NCBI RefSeq assembly: GCF_030867145.1
Contig: NC_134428.1
Location: forward strand, 23,477,537-23,541,536
Direction: 5' to 3'
Length of the DNA: 64,000 nucleotides
Origin: Opisthocomus hoazin
Lineage: Eukaryota > Chordata > Aves > Opisthocomiformes > Opisthocomidae
Every line of letters begins with the position of its first letter. Position 1 is the stretch's first letter. Both the position numbers and the translations under genes were made by a program. This document shows positions 17,001 through 28,426 of this stretch, piece after piece. Under the pieces are notes generated by a model. The model made no database searches. It was not told where the DNA came from and saw only the letters and a program-made list of their open reading frames with translations.

Positions 17001-20000
17001 CAATCCCTTTAACACAGAGCCCAGGACTCATTTTCCCCAAGTGTACCTTTTATTTTATAGAAGGCTTCAGGAACAAAGGCCTGGATTGCTTTAAAGCGTT
17101 CCACAACAAACCCCAGTGTTGGGAACTGGCAGCTGCCATAGCTGATCAGCTGATCTGCTAAAATATCAGGGAAAATCTTCCGGAGCCTCAGTGTCTGGAA
17201 TCTGGTGAAGGCAGCACCTGAGAAAACAGAATGGACACCACAACATTGAAGGATAATTCCAACACTTCAGGTGGTCCTTTTTAATATGCTAGTTGAGTTT
17301 TAATTTCACTCTAATTTTAATACTCAAAGTTGCAGAAGCCTGTTGGTGCTGCGTGAGCTATGAACGTAACGTTTGCTTCAAAGAGCACGTTTCCAGTAAA
17401 ACATGAGATGCGATTTAGTTGTATCTGATCTAAAAATCAGAGTTACGACACTACAGAAGACATTTCTGTCCCGTGCTGGGGACGGAGAAACAGACGGTTT
17501 CCAAAGACCCCTTGCTGAGCTTGAACAATGTGCATTCAGTGTGGTTAGACGAGAAGTGAGGAAGAGCCTGATGGATGGCCAGCTTGTTTGCACAAGTATT
17601 TACAGACAATACGCTATACACCCATAACAAGGCTGTCCCCCGCCTACCCGCCACACTCTTGCTTGCTTCCCTTTAGAAGAGGCGCGTGCAGCAGCTCAGG
17701 ACTAGCAGCCCTGTTTTTACAGGTGTTCACATACCTATCCTGAGGTCCAGCTCCTGCCTGACGTCAACGGCATCACTCGTTTTTTGGTCCGGTTGGGTGA
17801 GGTTCTCGCAGGCTGTTCTGACAGCATGAAGCGTAATCTCTGAAAAACGGGCTCGGAAAACCCGGAGGTTTGGCTTTACTGTCAGACACCAAAACAAACA
17901 AACAAAAAAATCAAAGACCAACAGAAATGAGCAATTAATGAACAGCTATCTTCGAAGGAGTACGCTGCCAACCTATTCTGTAGCTTTCCAATAGCTAAAC
18001 TTATTCCTGGTGTATCAGAGCCACACATTTCTCAGAACTAGTCAACATATTTAACCTGGACACGGTAAGATTAAGAATATGCCTCTGTCACGAGTTCTCC
18101 GAGCAGCGATACCTGTTAAATCAGCACTTTATCGGAACTCGGACTGATGCAGAAGATGCTCTACGCACCAGCTTTGCAAACGTGAATTATCTCAAAGCCA
18201 ATGTTCTCTCCTTCTCGATCGCAGTCAGTCCAGATCACCAGAGCTTGGCACTGCCGGACTTCTCGTTCAAGGGTTCGCTGAGATGAGAAAACAACGCAGA
18301 GTGAGACACTCCAGGCCACTTGCTTTGTCGTTTAGTTTTAGAATGACTCACTAACTGAACACGAAACGCAACGTGTATCCATGGAGATAGATTGTTGCAA
18401 TAACAGTTTGTAATTGTGTGTCTCATGAGATTAGGCGGCTTTCAAAAGAATTGAGTCATTTATTTACATCAAACTCTGTTAAAAAGCACGGCTTGGACCG
18501 GAGCGTACCACAGTCTGTTTTCTGAAAATGTCACTTTTTGTAAAATTGAGACGCAATTACCAGTTCCATCTTGTTGGAAAAAACATTTCTACTTTTAGCA
18601 AAGTAGTTGTTCCTTTACTGCACGAATTGTCCATGGGCAGGAGACTTTCGATGTCACAGACAAACAGCATATATAGTCCTAGGAAACGCAGGAGGAGTCT
18701 GCTAAACTCTAGGACTCGGACGTTAAGGACAAAGGTACAATCCTCCTTCTGTCTGAGACAGCGTTTGTAGAACTAACCATTGAACTTGGAGTTTTAGGGA
18801 AACTCTTGAAAACAACTTACCTTGATATCCACGTAATTTTCAGGGCAATACTTCTCAATTTCAGCATCAAAAAGAGCTAGAGGGTTGCAGCTATGCCTGG
18901 TAAACAGAGGAGAAACAGTCTGCATAACAAAAACTAAAACGTATGTTGTGAGACACTAACTGGTGCTGTCATGTGAGGAAGTGCTGTTCAAGTACTGGAA
19001 TTAATAATATATTCTACTAAAGGCCTCATCTTAGACAACTTAGAGTTGACATGAAATGCTGAGTTATGCTTAAAAGCAAGAAAACCAAAAAGCCACCAGA
19101 GAAAACAGCGAATCTGGAAGGCAGCCCTAAAGAAGCACCTGCTCTTGTTTCAGGCACAGAGAACACAGGGGAGGGAAGCTGGGGAAAGCGCCTCGCTGCC
19201 CACAACTCCTAACTGAACAAAGAATACAAAAACATCAATGAAATTTTGGAATGAGTTTAATTCCTTGGGTCTGCCTTAATGTATTTTAACCAGCATTATG
19301 ACTTTGGGGCTTTTTAGCACTCTGAAGGCAGTAATTTGAAACAATTTTAGCTATTGCATATAAAATTTGGTACCCGTCACCCTGCTCTGCACGTGGTATC
19401 AGAGTCCCTCCCTGCTCCCAGCCTTCAACCTCGCAGCGCCCGGCTCGGCTCGGGGTTGAAAGCGGAGGACGAGAGCCTTCAGTTACTAAGTACTAACCAT
19501 TTGCGAAACGGCAGCTTAAAATCATGAGCCAGTAAGTGTCCTGACACGGATGTCATCACCATAGTAACATTCTGCAAGAGACAGAGCAAGGTAATTAGTG
19601 CCCATCATTAGCTAAAAATTACCCAGAGCCCCAAGATCCTGATGCAGTTCTCAATTTACACAATCAGTGACGCCTCCCTCCTGCTAATATATCATAACAA
19701 GCTCTCCTCTCTACTGACAGCTAAGTCTACGGCCTTACCCTCAATTTTTGTAGGAAGCTCCCAATTCTAAACAGCAACATATTTTTGACTGATGTAAAGC
19801 CAGAAAGTTGAAAGACTTAAAGCAACAAAACAGGTCAGTGGCTGAGCCAAGAAGAGAACATCTGACTTTTCCTCATCTTTGGACAAAACGTTCCCCGTCA
19901 CTGGGTATGTGTTTTGTAACTTCTGACAAATGGCTTTTCACAACCCGCACTTTGCACTTCTCTAATCCAGCAGCAGAATGAAAGAAAACACTACCTGGCC

Positions 20001-22045
20001 AAACATCTGGTAGTCGTATTCGTAGATCTTGTTGAACTTGGAAAACCCTTCGCGCTAGAAGGAAAAAGAAAATTGCTGAGTTTCTGGCTCCTGACGGAAA
20101 CCAAACGCGTTCCGCCTCACTTCCTACACGCTGTTAAGGCAGAGCACAGAGGAGCACGGGGCGAGCGAAAACCAGGTACTGCAGCTCCTGGAAATGGCAG
20201 CAGGGTGAACGGAAATTGCCTGTATCATTTACAGAGACATGAAAATGGTGCTTTGCAATGTAAGGGTATTTTAAACCATGGCTGAAGGGGATCCGGGGTT
20301 ATCTCCCCATGGGTAGTGACAACAAACAGTGATGATCAGATTTGTTTAGCGGGGCTGGCCAGTCGTGTTCCTGAAAAACAACTGTCCTGCTCCGAACGAC
20401 AACCAGTGTGCCAGCTCCAGGTCCCCAGGACCACCCTCCACCTAACTGAGACTCGTGGAAGTTTCTAGACTGGGCATTTGCTGCTTTTTCCACAGAAGCA
20501 GGAGGATATCTCCCTGGATTGGGACAGTCAGCGCTCAGGTTCTCAATAACACCTTTCATTCAAATATAATTCTGGTCTAGAAGCACCTTCTAGTTCCTTA
20601 GCCTGGAAATACCAAGTAATTAGGCAAACCGTTAAAGGTCACAGAACAAAGCAGCAGAGAAGAGAGATCTCTGAACTCCTCTTCTGCAAACTACAGACCA
20701 TCTTTGCTTTATTACGTGAACTCCAGCAAACCCCTGACACTCGCTGATGCCGCAGAGGAGGTGCTTTTTGACAGGGAGATACAGGCCAACAGACAGTTTC
20801 AGTTCCTGATGCCTTTTGCACACACTACAAAGCCAGGACGGACACGGGGAGCCTTCACCACGGAGCTCAGTGCCCGAGGAAGGCGCTCTGGGCAGAGGGA
20901 GCGCAGCTGGGGGGCTGAATTCCAACACGACTTAAGTCACAAGGAAAAGGGATCCGAGACTCGCAAATACATCTGGGCAAGTGGTGTTTGTCCACGAAAG
21001 AAAGCTGGTTTTCTACCCTCGCCCAGTCTGAAGCAGCCAGAGAAAAAAGCAGTGCAAGATGTTCATTGAATCACAGAATGGTTTGGGTTGGAAGGGACCT
21101 TACAGATCATCCAGTTCCACCCTCCTGCCCTGGACAGGGACCCCTTCCACCAGCCCAGGGTGCTCCAAGCCCCATCCAACCTGGGCATGAACCCTGCCAG
21201 GGAGGGGGCAGCCACAGCTTCTCTGGGCAGCCTGGGCCAGTGTTTCACCACCCTCACAGTGAAGAATTTCTTCCTTAGATCTGATCTAAATCTCCCCTCT
21301 TTCAGTTTTCAGCCATTATTCCTTGTCCTGTCAATCCATGCCCTTGTCACAAGCCCCTCTCCAGCTCTCTCGCAGCCCCTCCAGGCACTGGCAGCTGCTC
21401 TGAGGTCTCCCCGCAGCCTTCTCTTCCCCAGGCTGAGCAGCCCCAGCTCTCCCAGCCTTTCCTCCCAGCAGAGGGGTTCCAGCCCTCGGATCATCGCTGG
21501 GGCCTCCTCTGGCCCTGCTCCCACAGCTCCAGCTCTGTCCTGTGCTGAGGGCTCCAGAGCTGGACGCAGGACTCCCGGGGGGTCTCACCAGAGCGGGGCA
21601 GAGGGGCAGAACCCCCCCTCGCCCTGCTGCCCACGCTGCTGGGGATGCAGCCCAGGGCACGGCTGGCGTCACGCTGCACACGCTGATGCGAACTGCCCGC
21701 GCCAAGCTCTGCAGAGCGGAACGACGCTACCACGCAAGTCACAGACAACACCCGAGACCCGGACTGCGCTGCACGGTGGCCCTGGTGAGCTGACCCCCTC
21801 CAGCCAGCTAAGCCAGACCCGTACATGTATCAGGCAGCGGCGAGGAGACGTGTTCCTACCCGTCGCATTCTGCTGCTGGAGAGCAGATCCGCAATCCCTC
21901 GGGCGGCATCGTTCTTCTCGGCCACGCACAGGACCCTCCGGATCCCCTGCAGCGCCGTGTCCTCAGCAGCCCGGGAGAAGAGACGCCAGGGCTGGGGCAG
22001 CATCCTGACCCCACAGCTGGCAAGGAACCTCGCCTGGAAGTTCAT
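11048..22045 (-). CDS. TOP3A: TOP3A, DNA topoisomerase III alpha
   Basis: This type IA topoisomerase acts with BLM-RMI in dissolving recombination intermediates and decatenates mitochondrial DNA. Nineteen coding exons: 21860-22045, 19995-20054, 19498-19571, 18821-18896, 18169-18277, 17735-17878, 17047-17217, 16725-16825, 16521-16595, 16318-16400, 15992-16199, 15634-15819, 15066-15195, 14537-14650, 14291-14456, 13714-13857, 13299-13431, 12297-13017 and 11048-11226. They total 3060 nt, 1019 aa (human 1001), with every phase consistent. TOPRIM: E43 in VAEKND, D150 and D152 in TDCDREGEN. Catalytic Tyr364 lies in SYPRTETN. The C-terminal part has a CPQC...C...C zinc finger, two GRF fingers (CNCG..., CKCD... 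with KEGPN/KDGPN-GRQF) and a final zinc knuckle [14 protein letters not shown] near the end (PQNH-stop). The N-terminal leader is basic and hydrophobic, mitochondrial in style. A GTG three bases upstream is not the start. Intron 1 has a CR1 copy. Confidence 0.97.
21066..21690 (-). mobile_element. CR1 LINE 3' end in TOP3A intron 1
   Basis: Read on the plus strand this is the reverse complement of a CR1 tail, starting 'attgaatcacagaatggttt' and continuing 'gggttggaagggacctt', 'ccctgccagggagggggcag', 'ctgggcagcctgggccagtg', 'ctgaggtctccccgcagcct'. It is the longest CR1 copy in the window. It is sense to TOP3A and begins (its 5' side) about 170 bp downstream of TOP3A exon 1. The left boundary is clear; the right one fades near 21690. 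Confidence 0.93.
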
Positions 22046-22556
22046 CACAAGGGACGGCGACAGTTCCCGCGGGGCCGAGGCATAACGCTGCGTCCTCCGC
22101 CTCGGGGCCGGATCCTGCCGGGGATGGAGAGCGATCGCTGAGCGTGTGTCCCCCCCCCCCCTCCCCCTGCCCAGCCTTTAACCAGGCCCGGCGCTCCCCC
22201 CGCCCGGTACAGCCCCCTCAGAGCCGGAGGAGGCTTCTCCCCCCGCTCAGGAACAGCAGCCCTGCCGGGGCCTGCCCGACGCCGGGCCCAGGTAGGGCCC
22301 CCGCGGCCCGCTCCGCCCTGCCGAGGCCTTCCCTCTGCCCCGGGGCTTCCCCCCGGCCCCGGCCGCGCTCTCCCCGCCTGGAGCAGCCCCCCCCGGCCCC
22401 GGTCCCCCCCGGGGTCCCCCAGGCCCGTCTCTCCTCACCCGCCTCCCTCACTCCCGCGCTCGACTCTGTCGCAAAGAGCAGCAGGACGTCGGGCGCTTTC
22501 CCTCGCCGTTACGTCCTGCCGCAAAGCGCGACCGCGGCGGGGAGGACGGGGGAAGA

Positions 22557-22576
22557 ACTACAGCTCCCAGGATGCC
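22557..22576 (+). promoter_or_regulatory. ZNF143 (Staf) binding motif
   Basis: ACTACAGCTCCCAGGATGCC matches the well-known promoter element ACTACAAYTCCCAGMATGC at nearly every position. This motif is typical of bidirectional CpG promoters. Confidence 0.8.
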
Positions 22577-22680
22577 CCGCGGCGCCCCTCAGCCGCGTCC
22601 CCGTCCCGGCTCGGTTTGCTGTTGCCTCCTGCCGCCGGACACGGACCGGGCGAAGTAAAGCCACGGGACGGCGGAGGTTA

Positions 22681-22714
22681 AAAACAAAAACAACAACAAC
22701 AACAACAAAAAAAC
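22681..22714. repeat. (AAC)n-rich microsatellite in the TOP3A/SMCR8 promoter
   Basis: Short A-rich tract with six consecutive AAC triplets flanked by A-runs, sharply different from the surrounding GC-rich promoter. Confidence 0.85.
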
Positions 22715-22778
22715 CTAAAATAAGGGCAAGGGAGAGGTGGCGGCTTCGCTTCCGGGCGGCGGGGTGAGAGGTCGCGGC

Positions 22779-22802
22779 GTCATGTGACCCCAAGATGGCT
22801 GC
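22779..22802 (+). promoter_or_regulatory. E-box GTCATGTGAC next to a YY1-like CAAGATGGCTGC
   Basis: GTCATGTGAC (22779-22788) is an E-box of the type bound by MITF/TFE factors, one base from the CLEAR core GTCACGTGAC. CAAGATGGCTGC (22791-22802) resembles the YY1 motif often found just downstream of TATA-less start sites. TFE control would suit SMCR8's lysosomal role, but that is inference. Confidence 0.55.
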
Positions 22803-22978
22803 TGGGCTGCGGCGTCCGTGAGGGGAGCGGCGGCTCCCGGCCATGGAGGAGGCGTGAGGAGGAGGAGGAAGGGAGAAGGGGCTGCGGCTGCGGCGGGGCC
22901 TCCCGCGGGACCGGGGGAGGGGTGGTGTGGGGTGGGGGGGCCCTCGCTGCTCCATGTCGGTCTCCTCCTGTGGGAAAT

Positions 22979-25900
22979 ATGATCAGCGCCCCTGACGTGG
23001 TGGCCTTCACCAGGGAGGAGGAGCTGGAGGATGAGCTGTGCAGCGAGCCGCCCCTGCCCGAGGAGTACTCGGTGCCGCTCTTCCCCTTCGCCAGCCACGG
23101 GGCCAACCCCTGGGCCAAGGTCGCCAGCTCCAAGTTCACCCGGGACTTCATCCTCATCTCTGAGTTCTCGGAGCAGGTGGGGCCCCAGCCCCTCCTGACC
23201 GTCCCCGATGACGCCAAGGTGTCGGGCACTTTCGACCTCAATTATTTCTCCCTTCGGATCATGTCCGTGGATTACCAGGCTTCCTTCGTGGGGCACCCTC
23301 CTGGCTCGGCCTACCCGAAGCTGAACTTCGTGGAGGATTCCAAAGTGGTGCTGGGGGACTCAAAGGAAGGGGCCTTCGCGTACGTCCACCACTTGACCCT
23401 CTACGACCTGGAAGCCCGGGGTTTCGTCAGGCCCTTCTGCATGGCCTACATTTCTGCTGACGAGCACAAAATCATGCAGCAGTTTCAGGAACTCTCTGCC
23501 GAGTTCTCCAAAGCCTCCGAATGCCTGAAGACAGGGAACAGGAAAGCTTTCGCTAACGAGCTGGAAAAGAAACTGAAAGATCTCGACTACACCAGGACTG
23601 TCCTGCACAACGAAACTGAGATACAGAAGAAAGCCAACGACAAGGGGTATTACACCACCCAAGCCATCGAGAAAGCCAACGAGCTGGCCAGCGTGGAAAA
23701 GTCCATCATTGAGCACCAGGATCTGCTGAAACAAATCAGGTCCTATCCCTACAGGAAGCTGAAGGAGTCCGACTTCCATCCCTACGAGCCGGAGCGTGCG
23801 CCGGATGCGGCCGGCGCCGGCTGCGAGCGGGACCTGGCTGCCTCCGACCCCGCCGAGCCCGGCGAAACACACCTTTACGTGCCATCCTATACCCCCAAGC
23901 TCATCAAGGCGAAGTCCGCCAAATGCTTTGACAAGAAGCTGAAGACGCTGGAGGAGCTCTGCGATATTTATTTTTTCACCCAGACCCTGGACCAGTTGCA
24001 TCAGATCGAGCGGACGTTCAGAGGGGACGCGTGCTACCTCCTGACGGAGCAGATCAGCAGGGCGCTCTTAAAGCAGCAAAGCGTAACGAACTTTCTCTTC
24101 GAGGATGTGTCTTTTCTGGATGAAAAACCGCCTGAAAAACGGTACAGAGGCTGCCAGGGTCGAGATGCCATCGACAGAAAGTGTTTGGAAGAGTCCCTGG
24201 CTCCTAAAGTGGTGATCAGCCTGGGATCCTACAAGTCCAGCGTGGAGTGCGTGCCCATCAAGATGGAGCAGGAAATCGAGGACTCCCAGGAGCCTAAAAT
24301 GACCGAGTCCGTCCCGTTCGAACCCCAGGAGAACCTGGACTACCTCGATGCGGATATTAAAGGCAGCATCAGCAGCGGTGAGAGCATCGAGGTTCTCGGG
24401 ACGGAGAAGCCCGCGTCCGGCCTGACGAAGTCGGAGAGCCAGGCCAGCCTCCCCGTCAGCCCCAGTCCCCAGGCGGGCAGGAGCAAGGTGGGCAGCCGGC
24501 GCACCGTCAGCGAGGACAGCATCGAGGTTCTCAGCACCTGTCCCTCTGAGTCGCTCATCCCCGAGGATTTCAAAGCGAGCTACCCAAGTGCCATTAACGA
24601 GGAACCGTACGCGGATGATGAAGAGGGAGGCCTCCGTTTCACCCCGAAGCTGAACCCGGACCGCGCCGACGAGCAGGAGGGCGTTTTGAACCGGGAAGAC
24701 TTAGCACAGGTCGATTCTGCCTGCTGTATCGGGAAGGAGAGTCCCAGCTTCCTCGAGCCTCTGCCCGAGCTGGGCCAGAAGCCCTGCGACGAGGACGGGG
24801 TGGTGCGGATCCCCCCGCAGCCGTACCGGCAGGCCGAGCAGGGGCTGCGCGGGGCCTTCGGGGGCTTCTCCTCCCACGACGGCATCTCGGGAGGGCTCCT
24901 GCCCTGCGAGTTTGACTCGCGCTACCCAACGGGCAGCCGGGAGGTCAGCAAGAGCAGCCTGGACGAGTGCTCGGATTCCACGAGCTACATCAGCAGCGCC
25001 GCCTCCACGTGCTCCGACAGGACCCCTTCTCCTGCCCACCCCGCCTGCCAGGCGGGGGAAAGGCACAAAAAAAAGGCCGGCCAGAATGCGCTGCGGTTCA
25101 TCAGGCAGTACCCCTTCGCTCACCCCGCCATCTACTCCCTGCTCAGCGGCAGGACCCTGGTCGTGCTGGGGGAAGAGGAAGCCATAGTCAAGAAGCTCGT
25201 GACGGCGCTCTCCATCTTCGTGCCGAGCTGCGGCGCTTACGCCAAGCCTGTGAAGCACTGGGTCACTTCCCCTCTGCACGTGGTGGATTTCCAGAAGTGG
25301 AAGCTGATCGGGCTCCAGAGGTAAATCGAGGCTCCGTTTGCTTTGCCGGTGTGGAGGTGTGTGAGATAAACTTGGTCTCCGAAGTGGGAATTTCAGAGGG
25401 AATCGGCGCGCGGGGGAGGTCGCTGGCTAATTATCTACACGGCTGCCCTGAATTTCTGTTTACGGGGTGTATTTGTGGAAGGGGGGTACATTTGTCTGTC
25501 TCTTTATATCCCGCCTCACCAGAGAGTTAATATTTAAAACACTCGCTGCCCGGCTTGTAGAGGCCGTCTGGCCAGGAGGTTTCCCTCTGGTTTAGGTCTT
25601 AGCCCGGCAAAGCCCAGAACAAACGCTGGAGTCCCGCTGGTTGCCTGGTCGGCCCGATGCCGGAGCGCTCCTGGAGTCCCCTTGTGTCCTCCGCTTACCC
25701 GGTCTCCTGCCAAAACTCTTCCGGCGTTTCTAGCTGGAGTTGTGTTTTTGAAATGGGTGCTTTGGTCTGCGGAGGGCTTTTCCGTGTGGCCCCCGGTGAC
25801 GAGACGGCGCGCTGTTGGTGAGATCGGTAGGTCAGAAATCGGAGCGCTGGCTCCCTGGGCTGCGTTGGCGAGGGGAAGGGCAGCGGCGCGGAGCCTGCGG

Positions 25901-28426
25901 AGCTGCCGGGCTCCCTTCGAGGGGCTGCAGAAGGCCAGAGACTTCTTTATACCAAGAAACAGTCTGCGGAGCTCGGCGTGGTGGGATTGCGGTTCAGATG
26001 CGAAGGAAACTTCTGCTGGGGGTGAGGACCATCGCGAGAGCGAGCACCCCTTCCCCGATGCCCCGTCCTGAGACGTGGCTTCACAGTTTATATCAGCAGA
26101 CAGCGGTTGCTCGGCTCACCAGATCCTGGCCCTGCCTTGGCTGGTGTTAGGAGTTTCTTTGCGTGTCACCGGGATGCGTTTGGCGCTCCAGGTGCAGGCG
26201 TGGCAGGGAATGGCCTTTGCTGTCACCAGTGTGGAAAACACGCGTCGGAGCAGCAGCCCACCGCTCGGAGCCGGGCTGGAACAGCTCCTCGAAGAGCGGT
26301 TCTGAGCAGCGTGAAGAGCAGAGTACAGGGATCTGCTTTCTGGGCTGCCGGGTGCTGCGTTGCTGGGGGCTGTGGATGACGGAATTGTTCTAAGCTGGGA
26401 GCTTACCCTCGTTTCTGTGCTGGCGAGGCAGGATGACAGCTCTGCCGCCAGCTGCTCCCCAACCTCTCTGTCAGTCAGGTTTTTAAAAGCCCCTGGTGTT
26501 TAGTCGTTGCTCAGTCTTTGTGGTCAGGTGCAATTTTTATAAACAAAAGTAATTTTTTTTTTTAAGAACTGCTTGTAGCGTGTGTCAGTCATTTCAACTC
26601 TGCTCCGTGGAATGTTAATGAAGTGTTGAGCTTAACGTGGGTGCTGTCAGCAAACCATTTGTACATGGGCTTTGGGAAGGAACTAAATTAATTATTCTGG
26701 TAAGGGTGCTGCGTCTCGTAAGGCCCGACCCTGCCTGGGCACAGGGGCAGCCCTGACCCCCTCAGCTGGGGTTCCTGGTTCGGGGCTGGGAGCTGCGTCT
26801 CAGCCGAGCGGCTTTAACCACGCAGACTCGAGGAGCAGAAGGCAGAGTTTGCGTAGGCTTGTGATTTGCATTTAAATAACATTAATTTAGGCTCCTTGGA
26901 TCATTGCGTGTTGTGAACGTGCTGCGGGTTTGTACCTGAGTGAAAAATGCCCAGGCTCAGGCAGGAAATATTCTGATGTAGGGATGGTTCCCTTTTTAAG
27001 GGAAAGGCAGAAGGTTTCGCTCCGCTCAGGGCTTCGACCAGCTCAGAGCAGCTCCCTCCCAGAAGAGCCGTATGGGGGGGAAGTGGAGCTCTTGGCGAGG
27101 CGGGGGCCTGGCCTGGGTTTCTGGGCCCTCGTTGTCACATCCAGAAGCTGCCAGCTGCTGCAGGACTTGCTGCTGCTCGCCGGAGATGTCCTGTCGCTCC
27201 CTCGCCGTGTCGCTGGGGGAGGGAGCTGCCCCGAAGCGCAGCGGCTTGTGAAGCAGCACCCACACGGTGCGGCTCAGCACAGGTGGGCATCCAGGGGATC
27301 GAGGTTTCTTTGCGATCGGGCAGCCTGGAGATGATCACAGAATCACAGAATGGTGGGGGTTGGCAGGGCCCTCTGTGGGTCACCCAGCCCAACCCCCTGC
27401 CCAAGCAGGGTCACCCACAGCAGGCTGCACAGCACCGCGGCCAGGCGGGTCTGGAATATCTCCAGAGAAGGAGACTCCACAGCCTCCCTGGGCAGCCTGG
27501 GCCAGGGCTCCGTCACCCTCAGAGGGAAGAAGTTCTTCCTCGGGTTCAGCTGGAGCTTCCTCTGCTTCAGTTTGTGCCCGTTGCCCCTTGTCCTGTTGCT
27601 GGGCACCACTGAACAGAGTCTGGCCCCGTCCTCCTGACCCCCACCCTGCAGATATTTAGAAGCATTTCTAAGGTCCCCTCTCAGCCTTCTCTTCTCCAGG
27701 CTGAACAAGCCCAGCTCCCTCAGCCTCTCCTCGCAGGAGAGATGCTCCAGTCCCCTCCTCATCCTCATAGCCCTGCACTGGACTGTCTCCAGTAGGTCCT
27801 CATCTTTCTTGAACTGGGGAGCCCAGCACTGGACAGAGTACTGCAGATATCTGGCCGTTCTCTCTCCATGTTTGCGTGCGGAGCCTCGCATACCAGCTTG
27901 TGAACTAGAGGGAAAGCACATGCGGTACGGGGGCACGGGCACAGTCTGTCACCTCTCTCCTTGCCGTTTCAGGATGGCCTCGCCCGCTGGGGTGAACGTG
28001 CTGCACGCCCTGAGCCGCTACAGCCGGTACGTCAGCGTTCTGGATGCCGACAGTAAGACTCTCCGCTGCCCGCTTTACAAAGGCACCTTGGTGTCCCGGC
28101 TGGCAGACCACCGCACGCAGATCAAACGAGGAAGCACCTACTATATGCATGTCCAAAGCGTCCTCACCCAGCTGTGTTCGAAAGCCTTCCTCTTCACCTT
28201 CTGCCATCATTTGCACCTTCCCATCAGTGAAAGGGAACCGGAGGAATCCGTCGTGAATCGCCGGATGAACTTTCTGAAGCTGCAACTGGGCCTTGCCAAC
28301 GAAGATCTCAAAATTGTGCAGTATTTAGCTGAGCTGCTGAAGCTGCAGTACATTCAGGAACCCGGCCGGGGGGTCAGCCCTCTGCTCAGGTTTGACTATG
28401 TCCCCAGCTTTTTGTACAAAATCTAG
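22979..28426 (+). CDS. SMCR8: SMCR8, DENN-domain subunit of the C9orf72-SMCR8-WDR41 complex
   Basis: SMCR8 is a DENN/longin protein that, with C9orf72 and WDR41, acts as a GTPase-activating complex in autophagy and lysosome/mTORC1 control. Two coding exons, 22979-25320 and 27973-28426, are joined at AG|G and give 931 aa (human 937). The start MISAPDVVAFTREEE matches human almost exactly. Conserved blocks include RDFILISEFSEQVGPQPLLT, NYFSLRIMSVDYQASFVGHP, EKANELASVEKSIIEHQDLL and the C-terminal RFDYVPSFLYKI-stop. The middle third (about residues 280-690) is acidic, Ser/Pro-rich and more divergent, with two GESIEVL/DSIEVL blocks. Upstream in-frame ATGs in the CpG island are ignored in favour of the conserved start. 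The intron holds a CR1 copy 120 bp before exon 2. The gene is head-to-head with TOP3A and tail-to-tail with SHMT1. Confidence 0.98.
27338..27850 (-). mobile_element. CR1 LINE 3' end in the SMCR8 intron
   Basis: The reverse complement of a CR1 tail begins 'gatcacagaatcacagaatg' and runs through 'ctgggcagcctgggccaggg', 'agggaagaagttcttcctcg', 'agcttcctctgcttcagttt' and 'ctctcagccttctcttctcc'. It belongs to the same subfamily as the copy at 33455-33788, with only scattered differences over their shared part, and is in the opposite orientation to it. Confidence 0.95.

Larger units (their letters stand above)
22046..22978. promoter_or_regulatory. Bidirectional CpG-island promoter, TOP3A (minus) / SMCR8 (plus)
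   Basis: This 930-bp CpG-dense interval separates two divergent start codons. It lacks a TATA box and carries a ZNF143-type element (22557-22576), an ETS site CTTCCGGG (22749-22756), an E-box (22779-22788) and a YY1-like site (22791-22802). An AAC-rich tract at 22681-22714 interrupts it. The ETS/E-box/YY1 cluster suggests the SMCR8 start site is near 22760-22800, with 5' UTR up to 22978. Confidence 0.75.

Noticed and set aside
22045-22048. GTG immediately upstream as the TOP3A start
   Set aside because: An ATG follows at 22045-22043; non-AUG initiation is not needed and nothing supports it.
22784-22978. Extra 65-codon N-terminal extension of SMCR8 in the same frame
   Set aside because: It is Gly/Arg/Glu low-complexity from the CpG island. 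The conserved vertebrate start MISAPDVV is at 22979.
27343-27942. Open frames across the CR1 copies (for example '[22 protein letters not shown]')
   Set aside because: These same frames recur in all CR1 tails of the window. They are the noncoding/ORF2-terminal part of truncated CR1 elements.
27809-28426. Separate plus-strand gene starting before SMCR8 exon 2
   Set aside because: The upstream part is CR1-derived and intronic. An acceptor at 27971-27972 and continuity with human SMCR8 show 27973-28426 is exon 2; the ATG at 27974 is internal.
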